From Cruorifilaria tuberocauda (lineage: Eukaryota > Nematoda > Chromadorea > Rhabditida > Onchocercidae): a stretch of DNA of 41,340 nucleotides. Location of the stretch: positions 1-41,340 of the forward strand of contig JABVXU010000475.1 in the NCBI GenBank assembly GCA_013365365.1. Reading direction: 5' to 3'. Positions 10,783-28,140 of this stretch are shown piece after piece (the first letter of the stretch is position 1; the number at the start of each line of letters is the position of its first letter). Both the position numbers and the translations under genes were made by a program. The notes under the pieces are model-generated. The model worked only from the letters and a program-made list of their open reading frames with translations, did no database searches and was not told where the DNA came from.

Positions 10783-13700
10783 TTATGCACATAATCCTTG
10801 TGATGCAAAACATGGCTTATTACCAGCTACTGTAAAAAGCTTAGGCTTTGATGACATGCAAACACAAATACGTAAAGCATCAATGGAAGCAGTTAATGAA
10901 GGAGATGAGCTGAGCGGTAATGTCCTCAGGCTATTTCCAAAATACAGTTTCTTCGTGGAAATCATGATTAAACCATCAGTCTGAAAATTAAAACAACAAA
11001 ATCATCATTATCAAAAAATGATTTTTTTCCTTTAAGTAATACTTTTAAAAAATTAGGTAAAATCTAATCCATTTAAAATTCATTCTGCACTAAATATATT
11101 TGAATGGATTTATTAGCAATGAGATAATTAACCGAAGCATTTTACATTCCTTTAAAATAGCACAAAATTTTAATTTACCTGTAAAAAGAAAATTAAGAAT
11201 TGTGTTGAAAATTAATTTTAAAAACTAATTAGTCCTAATCAACACGACGAATTACTAATCAGTAGTAATTAATTAATTAAACTAATTAGTACTAATTAAC
11301 AAACAGACAAAATTTAACACGAATCTAGTATGATTTTGATAAAATTTCCTAAATTAAATAAGTTAAATTATTTAAATTATGAATTGAAAAATGAGGAAAA
11401 GTAAGGGGGTATATTGAAGCTTAAGCAAATAAGCTAAGCTTATTTAGTCTCAATTTCTTTAATAGATAGAATTAATCAGATATTAGATATATTAATTAGA
11501 CTTTTTTTGTAATTTTGATAAATTTAAATAATTAATTATTCAAACCGTTGTTCCTAATGAAATGCTATTTTTAGCAGTTAAATTCAATCGCTTTGCTTCC
11601 AAATTTATTCTTTCATTACCACGTAATCCTAAATTCGTTACATCCACGTATAAATTATCATTGACTGGTGAACGTATCTAAAAAATCAATCAAGAAGTGA
11701 AACATTAATTTTGATTTTAATTAAACTTGAGGTACAGGATAGAATTTCATTACAAAATTATGCTGGATTAAGTAGTACTAAATTCAGTTCTGTAATTTAA
11801 TAACTTAGAAAAACTAGGATCAAGTGTGCTCTGACTAGACTTAAACTTAAATATATTTCTAAATTCCTTTTCTATACCTTAATATCTCATTCAAAAGTTG
11901 AAATTGCTTAAAATCTCAAAAAAAAAACCAAATTATTTTTCGTCTAGATTAATTATTAAACTTAAAATTTATAGATCTTTTTTGATTTTGTTAATCCTTC
12001 GGATTTCCGGCGAAGTTGTTTTTTTATTTAAATTTATTTTTATTTATTTATTTGCTTGTTTATCGTATTCTAGATTTAGTAGAATTTAATAGACATTTAG
12101 TAGAGTTTATCTTATCCTACTAAATGCAATCCGAAATTCTACTAAATAAACAAATAAATAAGAAATAAATAAAAATAAACTTGAATAGAAAACAAAATAA
12201 TCCAAAATTCAAAGGCTATCAGATGATTAACAAAATCAAAAGATATTTATAAAATTTAAGCTAAATAAAAGAAAGGAAATTCTCAAGAATTATCCAATGA
12301 TAAATCTCAATGATTCTGAATTAATTAAAATAATAATCTCTAAAGTTCAATAATAGATTTTTATAAATTTTGATCATAACAATTAATTCTGAATGAAATT
12401 TTAAAATTTCTTCAAAGGACCTTATCTGTTATAATTTGTGCCGTTGATAACTTCTTTATCTTTTTATCCACACGAAATAATGGATATCGAACACTGAAGT
12501 ATGGTCGATGACTATTTTTAATCTAAAGTAAAGAAAAAATTTTTAAAAAAAAAGTAAAATTTTAAATTACACACATCTTCAATTACTTATGCTTTTGCAT
12601 TTCTATATTAAATGTAAAATTAATGAATGGAATTTTAGCATTTTACTTTTCTGGAAAAGTAAGTAATTATAATTATTCGATAAAAATGAAACTCATTAAT
12701 TCATTAATGAAAATTAATAGATTAATTATGATTTATTAATTAATAAATTAATAATGATTTATTGGTTTATAGATTTTTGCTCAAATTTTTTAATTCTTTT
12801 ATTTCAAGAGTTTAAAATTATGATTTAATAAAATTATAATTAAAATGATAGAAGACGAACGATAAATTGATGGCTATTTTCAAAACGGCAAATTCCATCT
12901 TGTAGTACCAAACGACTTTGATTTTTTGTACTGCCAATAATTACCTGAAAAAGAATTTATAAGCATATTTATTCTTATATTTATCTCTCGCTTTCTCTCC
13001 CTCTCCCTCTCCCTCCACTTCTTTCCTCCTCTCTTCCTCTTTCGCTCTCTCTTTCTACTCTCTCTCTCTCTATTTTCAAAACGCAAATTCCATCCTGTAA
13101 TACCAAAAAAAAATGCAAATTCTATCCTGTAATAGGATAAATATGCTTATAAATTCCTTTATAGGTAAATATTAGCAGTTGTACTTTATCCTCATATTTT
13201 TCTCTCTCTCTCTTTCTCTCCCTTTCCTAAAACCTTAAAATGAATAATTTGGGTAATAAGTAAGATGAGTAATAAGTGACATTTTTGAGTAATTGAAAAA
13301 AAAAATAAACTTACTCTTGAGCCTACAATTATCAAATCTCTCCCTTCACCACCATAAACAATACCACTTTTTGCGTTCACTTTACCCAAGTGAATTTCAT
13401 TTGCTACAAATTTTAAAACCGTTTCCTCTTTATCAGTTTCCGGTTGATAACGACTATGAAGCTGTAAATTCTTCATACCTCTCGTTGAAATACCCAATAT
13501 ATAAATTATGAAGATATTTATCTGAAAAATAAAAGTACATATAAACTTTATACAGTATAAAACAGTATATATAAGTATAAACAATATGCAGTATAAATAC
13601 AGTATGAACAGTACAAAATAAACACGTTATAGATATATTTATAGTGAATTAATTTAATTAATCTACCAGTTTTCAAATGATAACAATTATTAAACTAATT

Positions 13701-14304
13701 GCAAATTCTTAGTAAAATAAGATTTAATTAATTTAATTTTAAAACAAAATTTAATCAATTATTAATTCATCTTTTTCAAAATCTCACTTAAATTCCTTTT
13801 AATTTTTTAAATCTTTAAAATCTCATTCAAATATATTTTATAAATTTTTAATACTTATATTAAATAAATGAAAAATTTTAGTCACCCAAAATAATTTATC
13901 TTTCAATTATTACTCTTTTATCTATTAATTATGAATAATTTAAATGTAAATAATTTTTATCTAATCAAAAATTACATTTCAACAATTATCTACTTTATTT
14001 ACTGACATTTAACTTAAACTTTTATAAGTAAATGGAAAAAATAAAAAAGCAAAAAGTAAATTAATTGGAAGAAAAAGAAACTTACAATCAATATGATAAA
14101 TGTAATAATTGTTAGAATTACTAAACATAACAGTAAAATCCATAATCGTTTTTTACGCAGTCCCGTTACGTGTAATTTATATTCAATATCATCCGGAAGA
14201 GTAGGTTGTAATGATGGTTCTTTGTAATCCAGAAAACGTAAATGATGCTGTTGCTCAAAATTATCAGCGGTAGAACGGAGATATGTTGGTCCACCAGCTG
14301 GCAT
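10783..14304 (-). CDS. Beta-sarcoglycan
   Basis: Type II membrane protein of the dystrophin-associated complex at the muscle cell surface. Six exons, all joined in phase 0: 14086-14304, 13315-13521, 12861-12944, 12421-12522, 11546-11677, 10783-10980, giving 313 residues (human beta-sarcoglycan about 318). A short cytoplasmic N-terminus ends in basic residues (VTGLRKKRLW), followed by a membrane span at about 53-83. The extracellular part aligns in order with beta-sarcoglycan: RDLIIVGSR, SPVNDNLYVDV, LTAKNSISLG, then LIMISTKKL. The end has the four-cysteine cluster RICVCM...KPCFASQGLC. MISTKKL and the C-terminus favour beta over gamma/delta. I chose ATG 14304 (MPAGGP) because upstream in-frame codons hold no other ATG. 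Donors after exons 3 (GTTCGT) and 4 (GTCCTT) are weak, but their phase and the spacing to human beta-sarcoglycan support them. Confidence 0.88.
11961..12260. repeat. 300-bp fold-back (inverted repeat) element in sarcoglycan intron
   Basis: A long imperfect inverted repeat in the intron between exons 4 and 5. The left arm (about 11961-12087) and right arm (about 12134-12260) share TTTTGATTTTGTTAATC, TTTATTTTTATTTATTT, and TTTAGTAGAATTT in inverse order. A perfect 10-bp stem (CATTTAGTAG, 12094-12103, with 12117-12126) caps the centre. No coding capacity. It resembles a non-autonomous fold-back or MITE-like insertion; no target-site duplication was confidently identified. Confidence 0.7.
12977..13228. 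repeat. CT-rich low-complexity tracts with duplicated exon fragment
   Basis: Polypyrimidine runs at about 12981-13070 and 13198-13228 flank two partial copies of sarcoglycan exon 3 sequence (13070-13106 and 13114-13134) and an inverted copy of its adjacent intron (13136-13160 versus 12952-12976). All lie inside the intron between exons 2 and 3. Confidence 0.7.
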
Positions 14305-15600
14305 TACACATTCACACAATTAACAACTGATACAACTGATAGTTAAAGTATATATGTCTGTGCGTGTATGTCTGTGTGTGTGTCTGTGTGATAAGTTTAC
14401 TGACATTATTTTTAAAATCACGATAACATTTCAGCTTTACGAATTATATGTGTAATCTCACCTTATCAAGGTGTGTATCATTTCTTAGCATACTTACGTT
14501 TGCGAAATATTCAGCATTAATCAATCAATATTTTAATCATTGAGATAACTCTATTCTATGATATAAATGATTCTGTGATACAGAATCTTAATAAGTTATG
14601 ATTTCTGACGTAAAGGTTCTAAACATATCACCTGACTGCATTCTAATGGTTACAATTTTACAATTTATTTTATCCAACAATCTTATCACAATACAACAAC
14701 GACAGACGAAAATGAAATTAAAATACAATTCATAAAGAGCTTTTTACCATTTTTTCAGAGTTTTAAACTCAATTTAAAAGCTACAAGATGCAAAACACGA
14801 GAATTTAAAATGCTATAATAATTGCAAGAAATGAAATAGTAAACAGCTCACAATTAACAAACTAAATTGAGGGAAGAACTAAAAACTCATCTAATTTTCT
14901 TTAATTTTCTAGAACTTGAAAATTACTTCTCTATTCCTCCAGAATAAAAACACAGTATACGAATTATTAAATATGATAAAAATAATCAATATAATCTTTA
15001 ACCTGCAAGTTTTCAAATATACGCAGAAAAAACTACCCTATCGATCAAAATACAGCGTGCTAAAACCGGAAATATTGAATCGCTAGCAAAGGATTTTTTT
15101 TTATTTCAAAAGCTATTGCTTCAAATATGAATAATAAATACGTTAAAAAGGAAAAAAAATGTTAAAATAATAACAGAGAATCCTCATGATTAGCAAAAAT
15201 CGGAAAAAAGTTGGAACACAAACGATGACTATTGATTATTGGAAAGCATAGAATAAAGGCCTGAAAAAATTTCTACTGGGCGGTAAATTATCTCAGAAAA
15301 GGAGCGAAAGTAATGAAACTAGAAAATCCGTGAAACTTCACAAGTAAAGGTCAAACATCACTTCTTCTGATAAACAACAGTGAATTTTACGACAAAATCT
15401 ATATGACCGTAATCATTCATAATACATTTGAAAATAAAAAACAAGAAGATACATTAGAAGTATACTCTAAAAAGAGAAATAATATCATGAAGCTTGAGGA
15501 GAAAAAAACTGGAAAAAATTTCCTTCGTTACCAAAAGATCAACGTACTAATTTCTGAGATGATGAAAAATTTTGAACTGCAGTTAAAAGCGTCTCTGAAA
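14305..15600. other. Intergenic or 3'UTR, no gene recognised; TG microsatellite
   Basis: Lies upstream of the sarcoglycan start and downstream of the RS/zinc-finger gene, both on the minus strand. It has a TG-rich microsatellite at about 14353-14392 (TCTGTGTGTGTGTCTGTGTG) close to the sarcoglycan ATG. Part of 15.0-15.6 kb may be 3'UTR of the RS/zinc-finger gene. Plus-strand frames at 15403-15621 and 15668-15877 show no family resemblance. Confidence 0.5.
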
Positions 15601-15921
15601 GACAGAAACATAATTAAATAAAATACAGTCTTAAAATTGCAGTTTGTAGGGAAGTTTTGTCCAACATGTGCTAAAATATATCTGTCTAAGAAGAATAGGT
15701 AAGCAATATTACGGTCTCTTACGAAATCAGACTTATATACTTCAAATCATTTTTTCTCAGGCAAAATCAAATGAATCAATCAGTCAGGTTACTAGAAAAC
15801 TGCCAAATTATTATTTAAAATCAAATGTCGTTTCTCTTTTTTATCAAAAAGAAGATAAAGGTAAGCCAATCCTATGATAATTTAAAAATTTAAAATTGTA
15901 AGCAAGAAATTTGATACCTAC

Positions 15922-18346
15922 CTTGTAATCTCTAAGGCAGGACAGGCAAATACGCGGACGATCCGTATGATCAAATGGACATTCCTTTTTGACACACAAC
16001 TTGTCATAACGGCAATATCCATGAAAATAGTAGCACTTCTCTCCTGGACAGTTCGGAAAATTCCTGGAGAGTTGAAATTTTTTTTAAACCTACACAAAAT
16101 GCTTTAGTAAAAGTTACACAATGGAAACACATACTTGCATTTCACCGGCGGTCCATGTGGACAACGACCTCGGCCTCTCTGGGCAACTCCAGCTGAACGA
16201 CCTCGCTGACGATCAGCAAGATAGATCTTCTCTTTCAAACATTCCTAAAATAGATAATAATCGCATATCTCACGATATAGTTATGATAGTAGAAAATTGT
16301 AGAATTCAGGAGCATTACAGAACAAAAAACTTGACAATAATGCAGCATCTAATGACTGCTACAGCAGCTAATATTACACTATCATCAAAATCAGCAAAAC
16401 AGTTATATCATTAGCCATCCAAAAAAATAGGAAATGTACAAATGTAAAAAACACCTTATAGATATGATCCCGAAATTCTTCCCAATTTGAATCTTTTGCA
16501 CCATTTATTTTCCCACCAAAATCATCTTTGCAAAAATCGCACAGCAAACGGTACTCGGAATGGCGACGTTTCATATGCTCGCAAAGTTTTTGTACGCTTG
16601 ATGCTTGCTTCTCGCAATGAGGACACGGGAAACAAGCACCATGTGCACGAATCTCGTGCTCACAAAGCTCGCGAATAGTTTCGAAATCACGATCACATTT
16701 GCGGCAAGGGTATTCGTAAACCGGACGAGCTGGGCTGAAAATCCATAAAAATCAGTGAAGTTCGCAAATTTATTTCTTAAGACACTTATCAAGCGAATTT
16801 CGCTGAAACCCAATGTCATAAAATAGATTCGGACAGATGAATAATTCGACACTACCAATAACTTATTGGTAAATTCCCATAACTAACATTCGCTCGATTA
16901 AATATGAAATTTAAAAAAGTTGAAAAATTAAAAAATGTTTTCTAAACTGCTATTTACACATATAATGTTGGTCATATTTGCATAGTATCTTTGGACTACA
17001 ACATAATTTCACCTGCGAATAATTCAATCATAATGAGAATAGTAATAACAATAATGATAGCACCAGTGTGTTTGCTTGTATAGCCACTGCCATCATCATA
17101 AGGTCGTTGGGATGGGTATGCCGAAGAACAATGACAATAATAATAATAATAAATAGTGAGCCTGGACTAACCGGATACAACTAACACCGTCAACACAACA
17201 CTGCATTAAAAAAAATAGTTAAAATACTATGCAAATGAGAAAGAGCAGCACTGAGAAAATAAGATCAACTGAAAAGCCAATTATAGTTGTTTATACTCTA
17301 AGATTTACTAAAATATAAAACATTTAAAAAAAATAAAACGTTAGAATTAAAATTATTAGGATATTATTTCAGCTATAGTCTAAAATATTTTTATATCAGC
17401 CTTTCAAATCAGCTATCATCCCGTATTGATTTAATCAGATAATACGCTTAACGTCTGCTAACTAATCTTAAAGATAATGTAAAAATTTTTCCTCTTCATG
17501 TAAAATATCTGTAATATTTGAGTAACTTAATGTTCTCATTTACAGCTAATAAATCGAAAAAATCTACCTCATGGCTTTGAAAGAACCATAAGTATCCCGA
17601 CTTGAAGACGACGAGCTACGCGTGGGACGACGTCTTGGGCTTCGACTATGTGACACCTTGCGACGACGCGTTGGGCTACGACTGCGACTGTATGAGCGTG
17701 AAGTACGACGTGCTCTTTTCTTGGATGACTTGTGACGTGATCGTGAACGCGAACGTGAGCTAGCACGTCGTGGTGATCGAGAACGTGAGCGTGACTTGGT
17801 CCGTGATCTTGATCGACTTCGTGAACGCGATTTCGTAGAAGCAGTGCGTGCGCTTGAACTGGAAGAATGTCGACGACGTCGACGCCGACGTTTTGATGAA
17901 GCAGAACGCGACTTTGATCTTGATGCACGTTCTTTTTTCGCCTGAATCCTAAAAAGGGAAAGTCAACATTAATTCCAGAATATTATGCGATCCCAAATAA
18001 CATATAATTAACTTCCTTCTGTTATCACCTCTCTTATAAGGAAACAAAGCTAAACGCATCGTACCTATTTCAGTTTTTATCATAACATTTCTTTTTTAGA
18101 AAAAAAAACTTACTCTCCAGCAGAAGCAGGTTCTTTTACACCAGAATCATCTGATTTTTCTGATTTGTCGCTTTCAACCGCATCATCTTTTTCCCCTTTC
18201 TTTTTTTTGCTATGATCATATGCCAATTTTATTTCACCATTACTAACTTTACCGTCATCATCTGGATATTCTGACTTCTCATCACCATTTATTTGACGGT
18301 ATTCTTCATTGTCCATAGTTCCTACTGGATTTTCTACATCCATCAT
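15922..18346 (-). CDS. RS-domain protein with C2H2 and tandem CCCH zinc fingers
   Basis: Probable nuclear RNA-processing protein; the exact orthologue is not recognised. Exons: 18114-18346, 17568-17948, 16455-16734, 16135-16244, 15922-16063 (382 residues), phases consistent. Residues 1-77 are acidic (DDDGK, KSDDSG). Residues 78-204 are an RS/SR domain with an arginine run (KRRRRRRRH). Then come two C-x2-C-x12-H-x4-H fingers (CRKC...HEIRAH; CPHC...HMKRRH) and a third CDFC half-finger. An RGRGR stretch follows. Last are two C-x5-C-x4-C-x3-H fingers (CKNFPNCPGEKCYYFH; CRYDKLCVKKECPFDH) and CLSC. That spacing is the Nab2/ZC3H14 class known for poly(A) RNA binding, but this is not a clear ZC3H14. 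The final short exon is unresolved: an acceptor near 15604 would give RRF-stop, one near 15888 a 16-residue tail. The ATG directly follows TTTTTTGTACAG. Confidence 0.85.
16735..17567. other. Large intron of the RS/zinc-finger gene
   Basis: 833-bp intron joining the RS exon to the zinc-finger exon (phase 2). It holds a short AAT-repeat at about 17130-17155 and nothing else that I can identify. Confidence 0.7.
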
Positions 18347-18352
18347 CTGTAC
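18335..18352 (-). promoter_or_regulatory. Splice acceptor abutting start codon (possible SL trans-splice site)
   Basis: On the minus strand TTTTTTGTACAG ends immediately before ATGATG. In nematodes this placement is typical of a spliced-leader acceptor, although an ordinary 5'UTR intron would look the same. Confidence 0.5.
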
Positions 18353-21300
18353 AAAAAATTTAAATGAGACTCAAAAAAATTCGTAACTCTGGGTAATCTT
18401 ACACTAAATAAAGTTCAGCAGATACTTCTTGTCTACAAAAAACATATATATTAGCACTATAAACTTGTCCTGGAATCACATAAATGTCGGGTGGAGACAG
18501 ATAGATTTTAACCAGACCTAATTCCTGAATTATAAAAATTCTACAAAATAAGTTGAATAATACGGAAGAATTTTCAGAACCAACCGTTCAACAACTGCAC
18601 AACCAGTCATTAATGATAGAAAGCACAAAACGCTTAGCATTATATGCCCACAAATTATGCAAAAAATGAAGTTGATATTTACGGGAATCTAAAGTACTAT
18701 ACCAAAATATTAACATAAATTGATGTATAACACTGCTCTGAACTTACCTGTAATTGCATTTCTATATGTAGAAAATCTTTTGTACAAGATCATTTCCCAG
18801 AATTTACCAACTCAATTTTTTTTGACTGAAATTTACTTATATTTGACTCAGTCATAAAATCTAACAGTACTACTCGAGTGAATCGATTATTTATAAAATT
18901 AAAAAAACCAGAAGAGCCAACCTCAGCAATCCAAATTTTCTTAAAGAAAAACCAATAACTGGCAAAAAATGAAAGCTATAGTCTAAAATAATGGAATTTA
19001 TTCTGAATATATCAATTCAATTGTTCTGAATCTCTTTTCCCTAAAAAACCCAATAAAAATAATCTCTTGATTACTATGATCGCTTCAAAACAGAATTGTT
19101 GATCAGAGCTAAGATCGCTGGCAATCAATATTTCGACTACGACAGGAATAAGTACAGCAAATAAAACGAGAATGTCAGTTTCGTCGTCTCCATGGTAATC
19201 ATTATCTGATTAAAATGTCTGTATCTATTTCAAAGACATGTTATGTACCTGACTGCACCTCACTGAATAGAGAAATTATGTAATGATTGTTTTCTACTAG
19301 AATTTCACTGTTGATAAATTTTAGTACTTGATAAAAAATTTTTTCTTGTTCAATTTTTTACGGTATTCAGCGTACTGTTAGAGAGGAGAATGAGAACATC
19401 ACAGATTGTTCTTTGATGTTCGATCAAACTATTGAAATCATTTGGACTAGCTTCGCCATAATTTTATATACAGATCACATGGTCGATGCTAATGTTGCGC
19501 ATATTAAAAGATAAAGTGGTGAACATTTAATTTCATCATAAAAAAAAAATTGGATTCATGCAGATTACATTTCCATCATTAGAATCAAACTAGATTCCAT
19601 CTCACTACAAACGGTTTTGAACTTTTTGATAAAGTTTACTTCAAATTTATATCGACCGTTGAATGGTTGTTCAAATAAGAAATGAGATGATGAAGAAATG
19701 AATAATCGCGAACCAAATAATCGCCTTTCTACACAGTCAAAAATAAAGTTCTCCAGTTGATACATGCCCAGATATACTTAGCATTACTTTCCACTATCCA
19801 TGCCAACTGCAGTACACTTCATCATTTAGCACTAGTCTTGATGGACATTATTTATTTGCACTTACTTTTGCTGATTCTATATTTTAGATACTTGTGAGGG
19901 AATTGCTGATGAATTACGTAATAATGATAACGGAGACTGCAGATAATTTAAAACTTTGATAACAATGAGCATGATAGTGATAGACGATAATATAACGATC
20001 TCTCTCTCGACAACTATAATATTTTCACGGTTGATGATGATAGTGGTGATGATGCTGATAACAATAATATATATAATGATGATACATACATAGGATGTAT
20101 ATATAAATGTCGTATGACAAGCCTGCAAGTTCTATTAAATTACGTTTTACTATGTAAAGTGATGTGTGAATGGGCTTTTTTGAAAATTTGGAAGGAATGG
20201 AAACTTAGTTTTAGGCTTCGTAAATTCAATATTGAAGTATTAAAATTTGACCTCTGATCTTTACTCATTTAGTCAGAAATAAAAGAATTCAAACCGTGAA
20301 AACAAATAAATGGCCTCATCAACCGTTTTGGTTTCCAACTCTGCTTTATGTATGATAACACTCTAAAACAAAATTTTTCAGTATAATTTCAACCAAGACA
20401 ATATTGCTATATTGAACTCATACACTTAGTGCCTAGTTTTCTCATAAAATGGTCAAACACTTCAACAACCAGAACAGAAAAATCTTTCGTTATATCTTAC
20501 CTGTAAAGAAAATTGAGAAATAAGAACGATTTCTCGAAGGAATACCTTTAAATGTGGATAAGTTAATACCTTCAATGTAGATAAGTTAAACCATAAAATT
20601 AAGAATTACCTCAAACTTCGACAAAAATAATCAATTGAAGATGTATCTGAAATGATAGCAATGATATCACCACTGCTGAAATGATAAGAATGATACTATT
20701 AATGTCTATGATTTTTAGATAATTTCAATAGTTAACGCGTTAAAAATGCTTCAGAATGGGCTCCGAAATTCAACGTTAATATCCTATACAGTTATGTATT
20801 TTTTCTAACATATTTCCTGCTGATATGCAATAATGCAAGTAACGCTAATTAATGAATTCGTAAATAAGCGAATAATTATGTCATGTCAACAGATAACAAG
20901 CATGTCACCGAATTAACTCCATATTTAAGTAACGCGGATGTTCACGCCAGGTGAACACGTAACCAGTTATACTAAGCTAGAGTACCATCGATTACTTCAC
21001 ATTATATGCTCGCAAATTACATCTCTGCGTAGAAATTTTTACACATGCAAGTCATTTCCAACTTTTAAATCATACTGGTTGATTATAACTGAAGTTACAG
21101 CTGCCGAAAGAGAGTTTGACTGCTCACGCCAAATAAATCAATTGCCACGTGGCATCACGGCATAACAATCACGGTTAAATCACCGGATGGGGTGTATCAT
21201 TATAATGAGAAGATATATAAATATAAAAGTAAGATATAGCTAAGATAATTCTCCGGGAATACTCAAGACCCAATCTGAGAGTTTGCATTATATTTTGCTC

Positions 21301-22870
21301 ATTCATATCCGCTCGTCATGGAAATCATTTGTGCTTCTACGTGTTAATATGTATGTATATATAAAGAGCATAGTATAAGCTGAAATTATCTATCCTGAGA
21401 AATCGCGGGGAGAGTAAAGGATTTGCATTAAAAGTATATAAGATAATAATACCAACCAATAAACCTATAAGCAGTTAATAGTGCTAGAGATGATGATATT
21501 GAGGTGACCATGATAATACTTTACACTCACTTTAACCCTGGTTATCTCCGACACATCCCACGGGATCAATATGGCCAGTACACCTCGATACACACCGATA
21601 CATACCGACTCACACTGAGATTTCACAACCACTATTAAATGCTTCTACGATTAGCTAACGTTGCCATGTGAATATCTGGCAGGCGTGGATTCATTTTGAG
21701 ACAACCGATTCGCTTCACACTAATGTCACGTCGCACGGTAAACATGAGAGTGCAAGAGTGAGTCTCGTGACTATTTGGGATGTTTATCGGGAGATAAATG
21801 TGATCAACTGACTTAGATTGCGTATGATAGAGTTTGTGACGTGAAAAACGTGTGTTCGACAGATTCAGTATCGAAATTACAATTCTTATTAATTTCTCAG
21901 ATACTCGAGAGATCCGATCTTTGATACTCTCAACACTTTGTTTTCACATTACTTATGTTAGGTCATTTTTCCGTCTCCATTATCGATATCTCAGTTCATC
22001 TTCCTAAATTGTGGGTAAAACGGAAAAGCATGCCTGATTTCAAGATCTTAGTATGTTAGATTTATTGGAATATAAACGGTTGATTTCAGCTTATATTGAT
22101 AATTTTTCTTTTGTTTTATTTTCTTAAATATATTTTTTTTTGTATTTCAACTTCATCAATTATCGATTGTATATTGGATTGAAAGAAAACGTTTATGCTA
22201 TCCTAGGTTGCAACTATTGTTTTAATTGCTGCTTCAATTATCTACTAATCATATCATATCAATGAATGAATTTATTATCTATTGATTATTTCGATAAATT
22301 CGAGTTTACATATGCAACGAGCTAATTGACTAATTATCTTAACACAAAACAAATCACTTTCAGTAAATACAAATAGAATCATTTGTGCAGGGTTAATTAT
22401 TATCGTCGTATTGTGGACGATTCAGAAAGGCAAGCAACAGTGAGTTATAGTATGTAATATTAACAAAGTAACTTTTCTTGATTCAGTCTTTTAATATGAG
22501 ATTTTCCTTTTATGTTTACAGAAAGAATAAATTTATAATTTAAGACTATAAAGTAACCGAAGATTATTTTCATTATTTTTAGACTTAATTTTTAAAGATT
22601 GGAAATTTACATTTTGCATCATTATAATTTATGCAAAAATAAGCTTAGTGTGGAGATTTTTAGTATCATTTATTTATATTTTTATTTTATTTTTATTTTT
22701 ACGCTAACGGTATGCGGTTTGTTTCTTCTTCTGAGCATTCTTGCCAGGAAAATGTATCATTATTCTAAGTCAAATACCTCATTTTTGATGAAATAGCATA
22801 TTTTAGAAGTCATCTTTTGTTGGAATTATACAAAACTCATGTTTTTGTCTATTAAATTATAAAAATTTAT
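18353..22870. other. 4.5-kb region without recognised genes between divergent genes
   Basis: Separates the minus-strand RS/zinc-finger gene from plus-strand cullin-1, so it should hold both promoters. Open frames at about 19565-19765, 19877-20128, 20938-21165 and 22599-22796 show no domain, no matching splice structure and no family resemblance. TGATGA-rich simple sequence sits at 20030-20090 and a degenerate CGATACACAC repeat at 21583-21618. No tRNA or rRNA was seen. Confidence 0.6.
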
Positions 22871-22901
22871 TTTCAGGCCAACTGAATAAACTACTTATTT
22901 A
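22871..22901 (+). promoter_or_regulatory. Acceptor and 25-nt 5'UTR of cullin-1
   Basis: TTATTTTCAG at 22867-22876 precedes a 25-nt leader and the ATG at 22902. Consistent with spliced-leader addition or with a 5'UTR intron. No coding exon upstream is needed because the next codons already give the cullin N-terminus. Confidence 0.5.
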
Positions 22902-28106
<5,205 letters not shown>

Positions 28107-28118
28107 GCTGATTTTTCT

Positions 28119-28140
28119 AATAAATAAATTTTCTAATAAA
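28119..28140 (+). terminator. cul-1 poly(A) signals
   Basis: Three AATAAA hexamers (28119, 28123, 28135) lie 13-34 nt after the cullin stop codon, implying a very short 3'UTR. Confidence 0.6.

Noticed and set aside
12880..13086. Minus-strand frame rich in RERERKR
   Set aside because: It is the translated CT-repeat plus a shadow frame of sarcoglycan exon 3.
15403..15877. Two plus-strand frames of 72 and 69 codons
   Set aside because: Lys/Asn-rich, no domain, no consistent splice partners, and opposite the 3' part of the RS/zinc-finger gene.
16121..16414. Plus-strand 97-codon frame
   Set aside because: Antisense shadow of RS/zinc-finger exon 4 and flanking introns.
20938..21165. Plus-strand 75-codon frame
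   Set aside because: No family resemblance and no splice continuation; probably chance in a less AT-rich patch.
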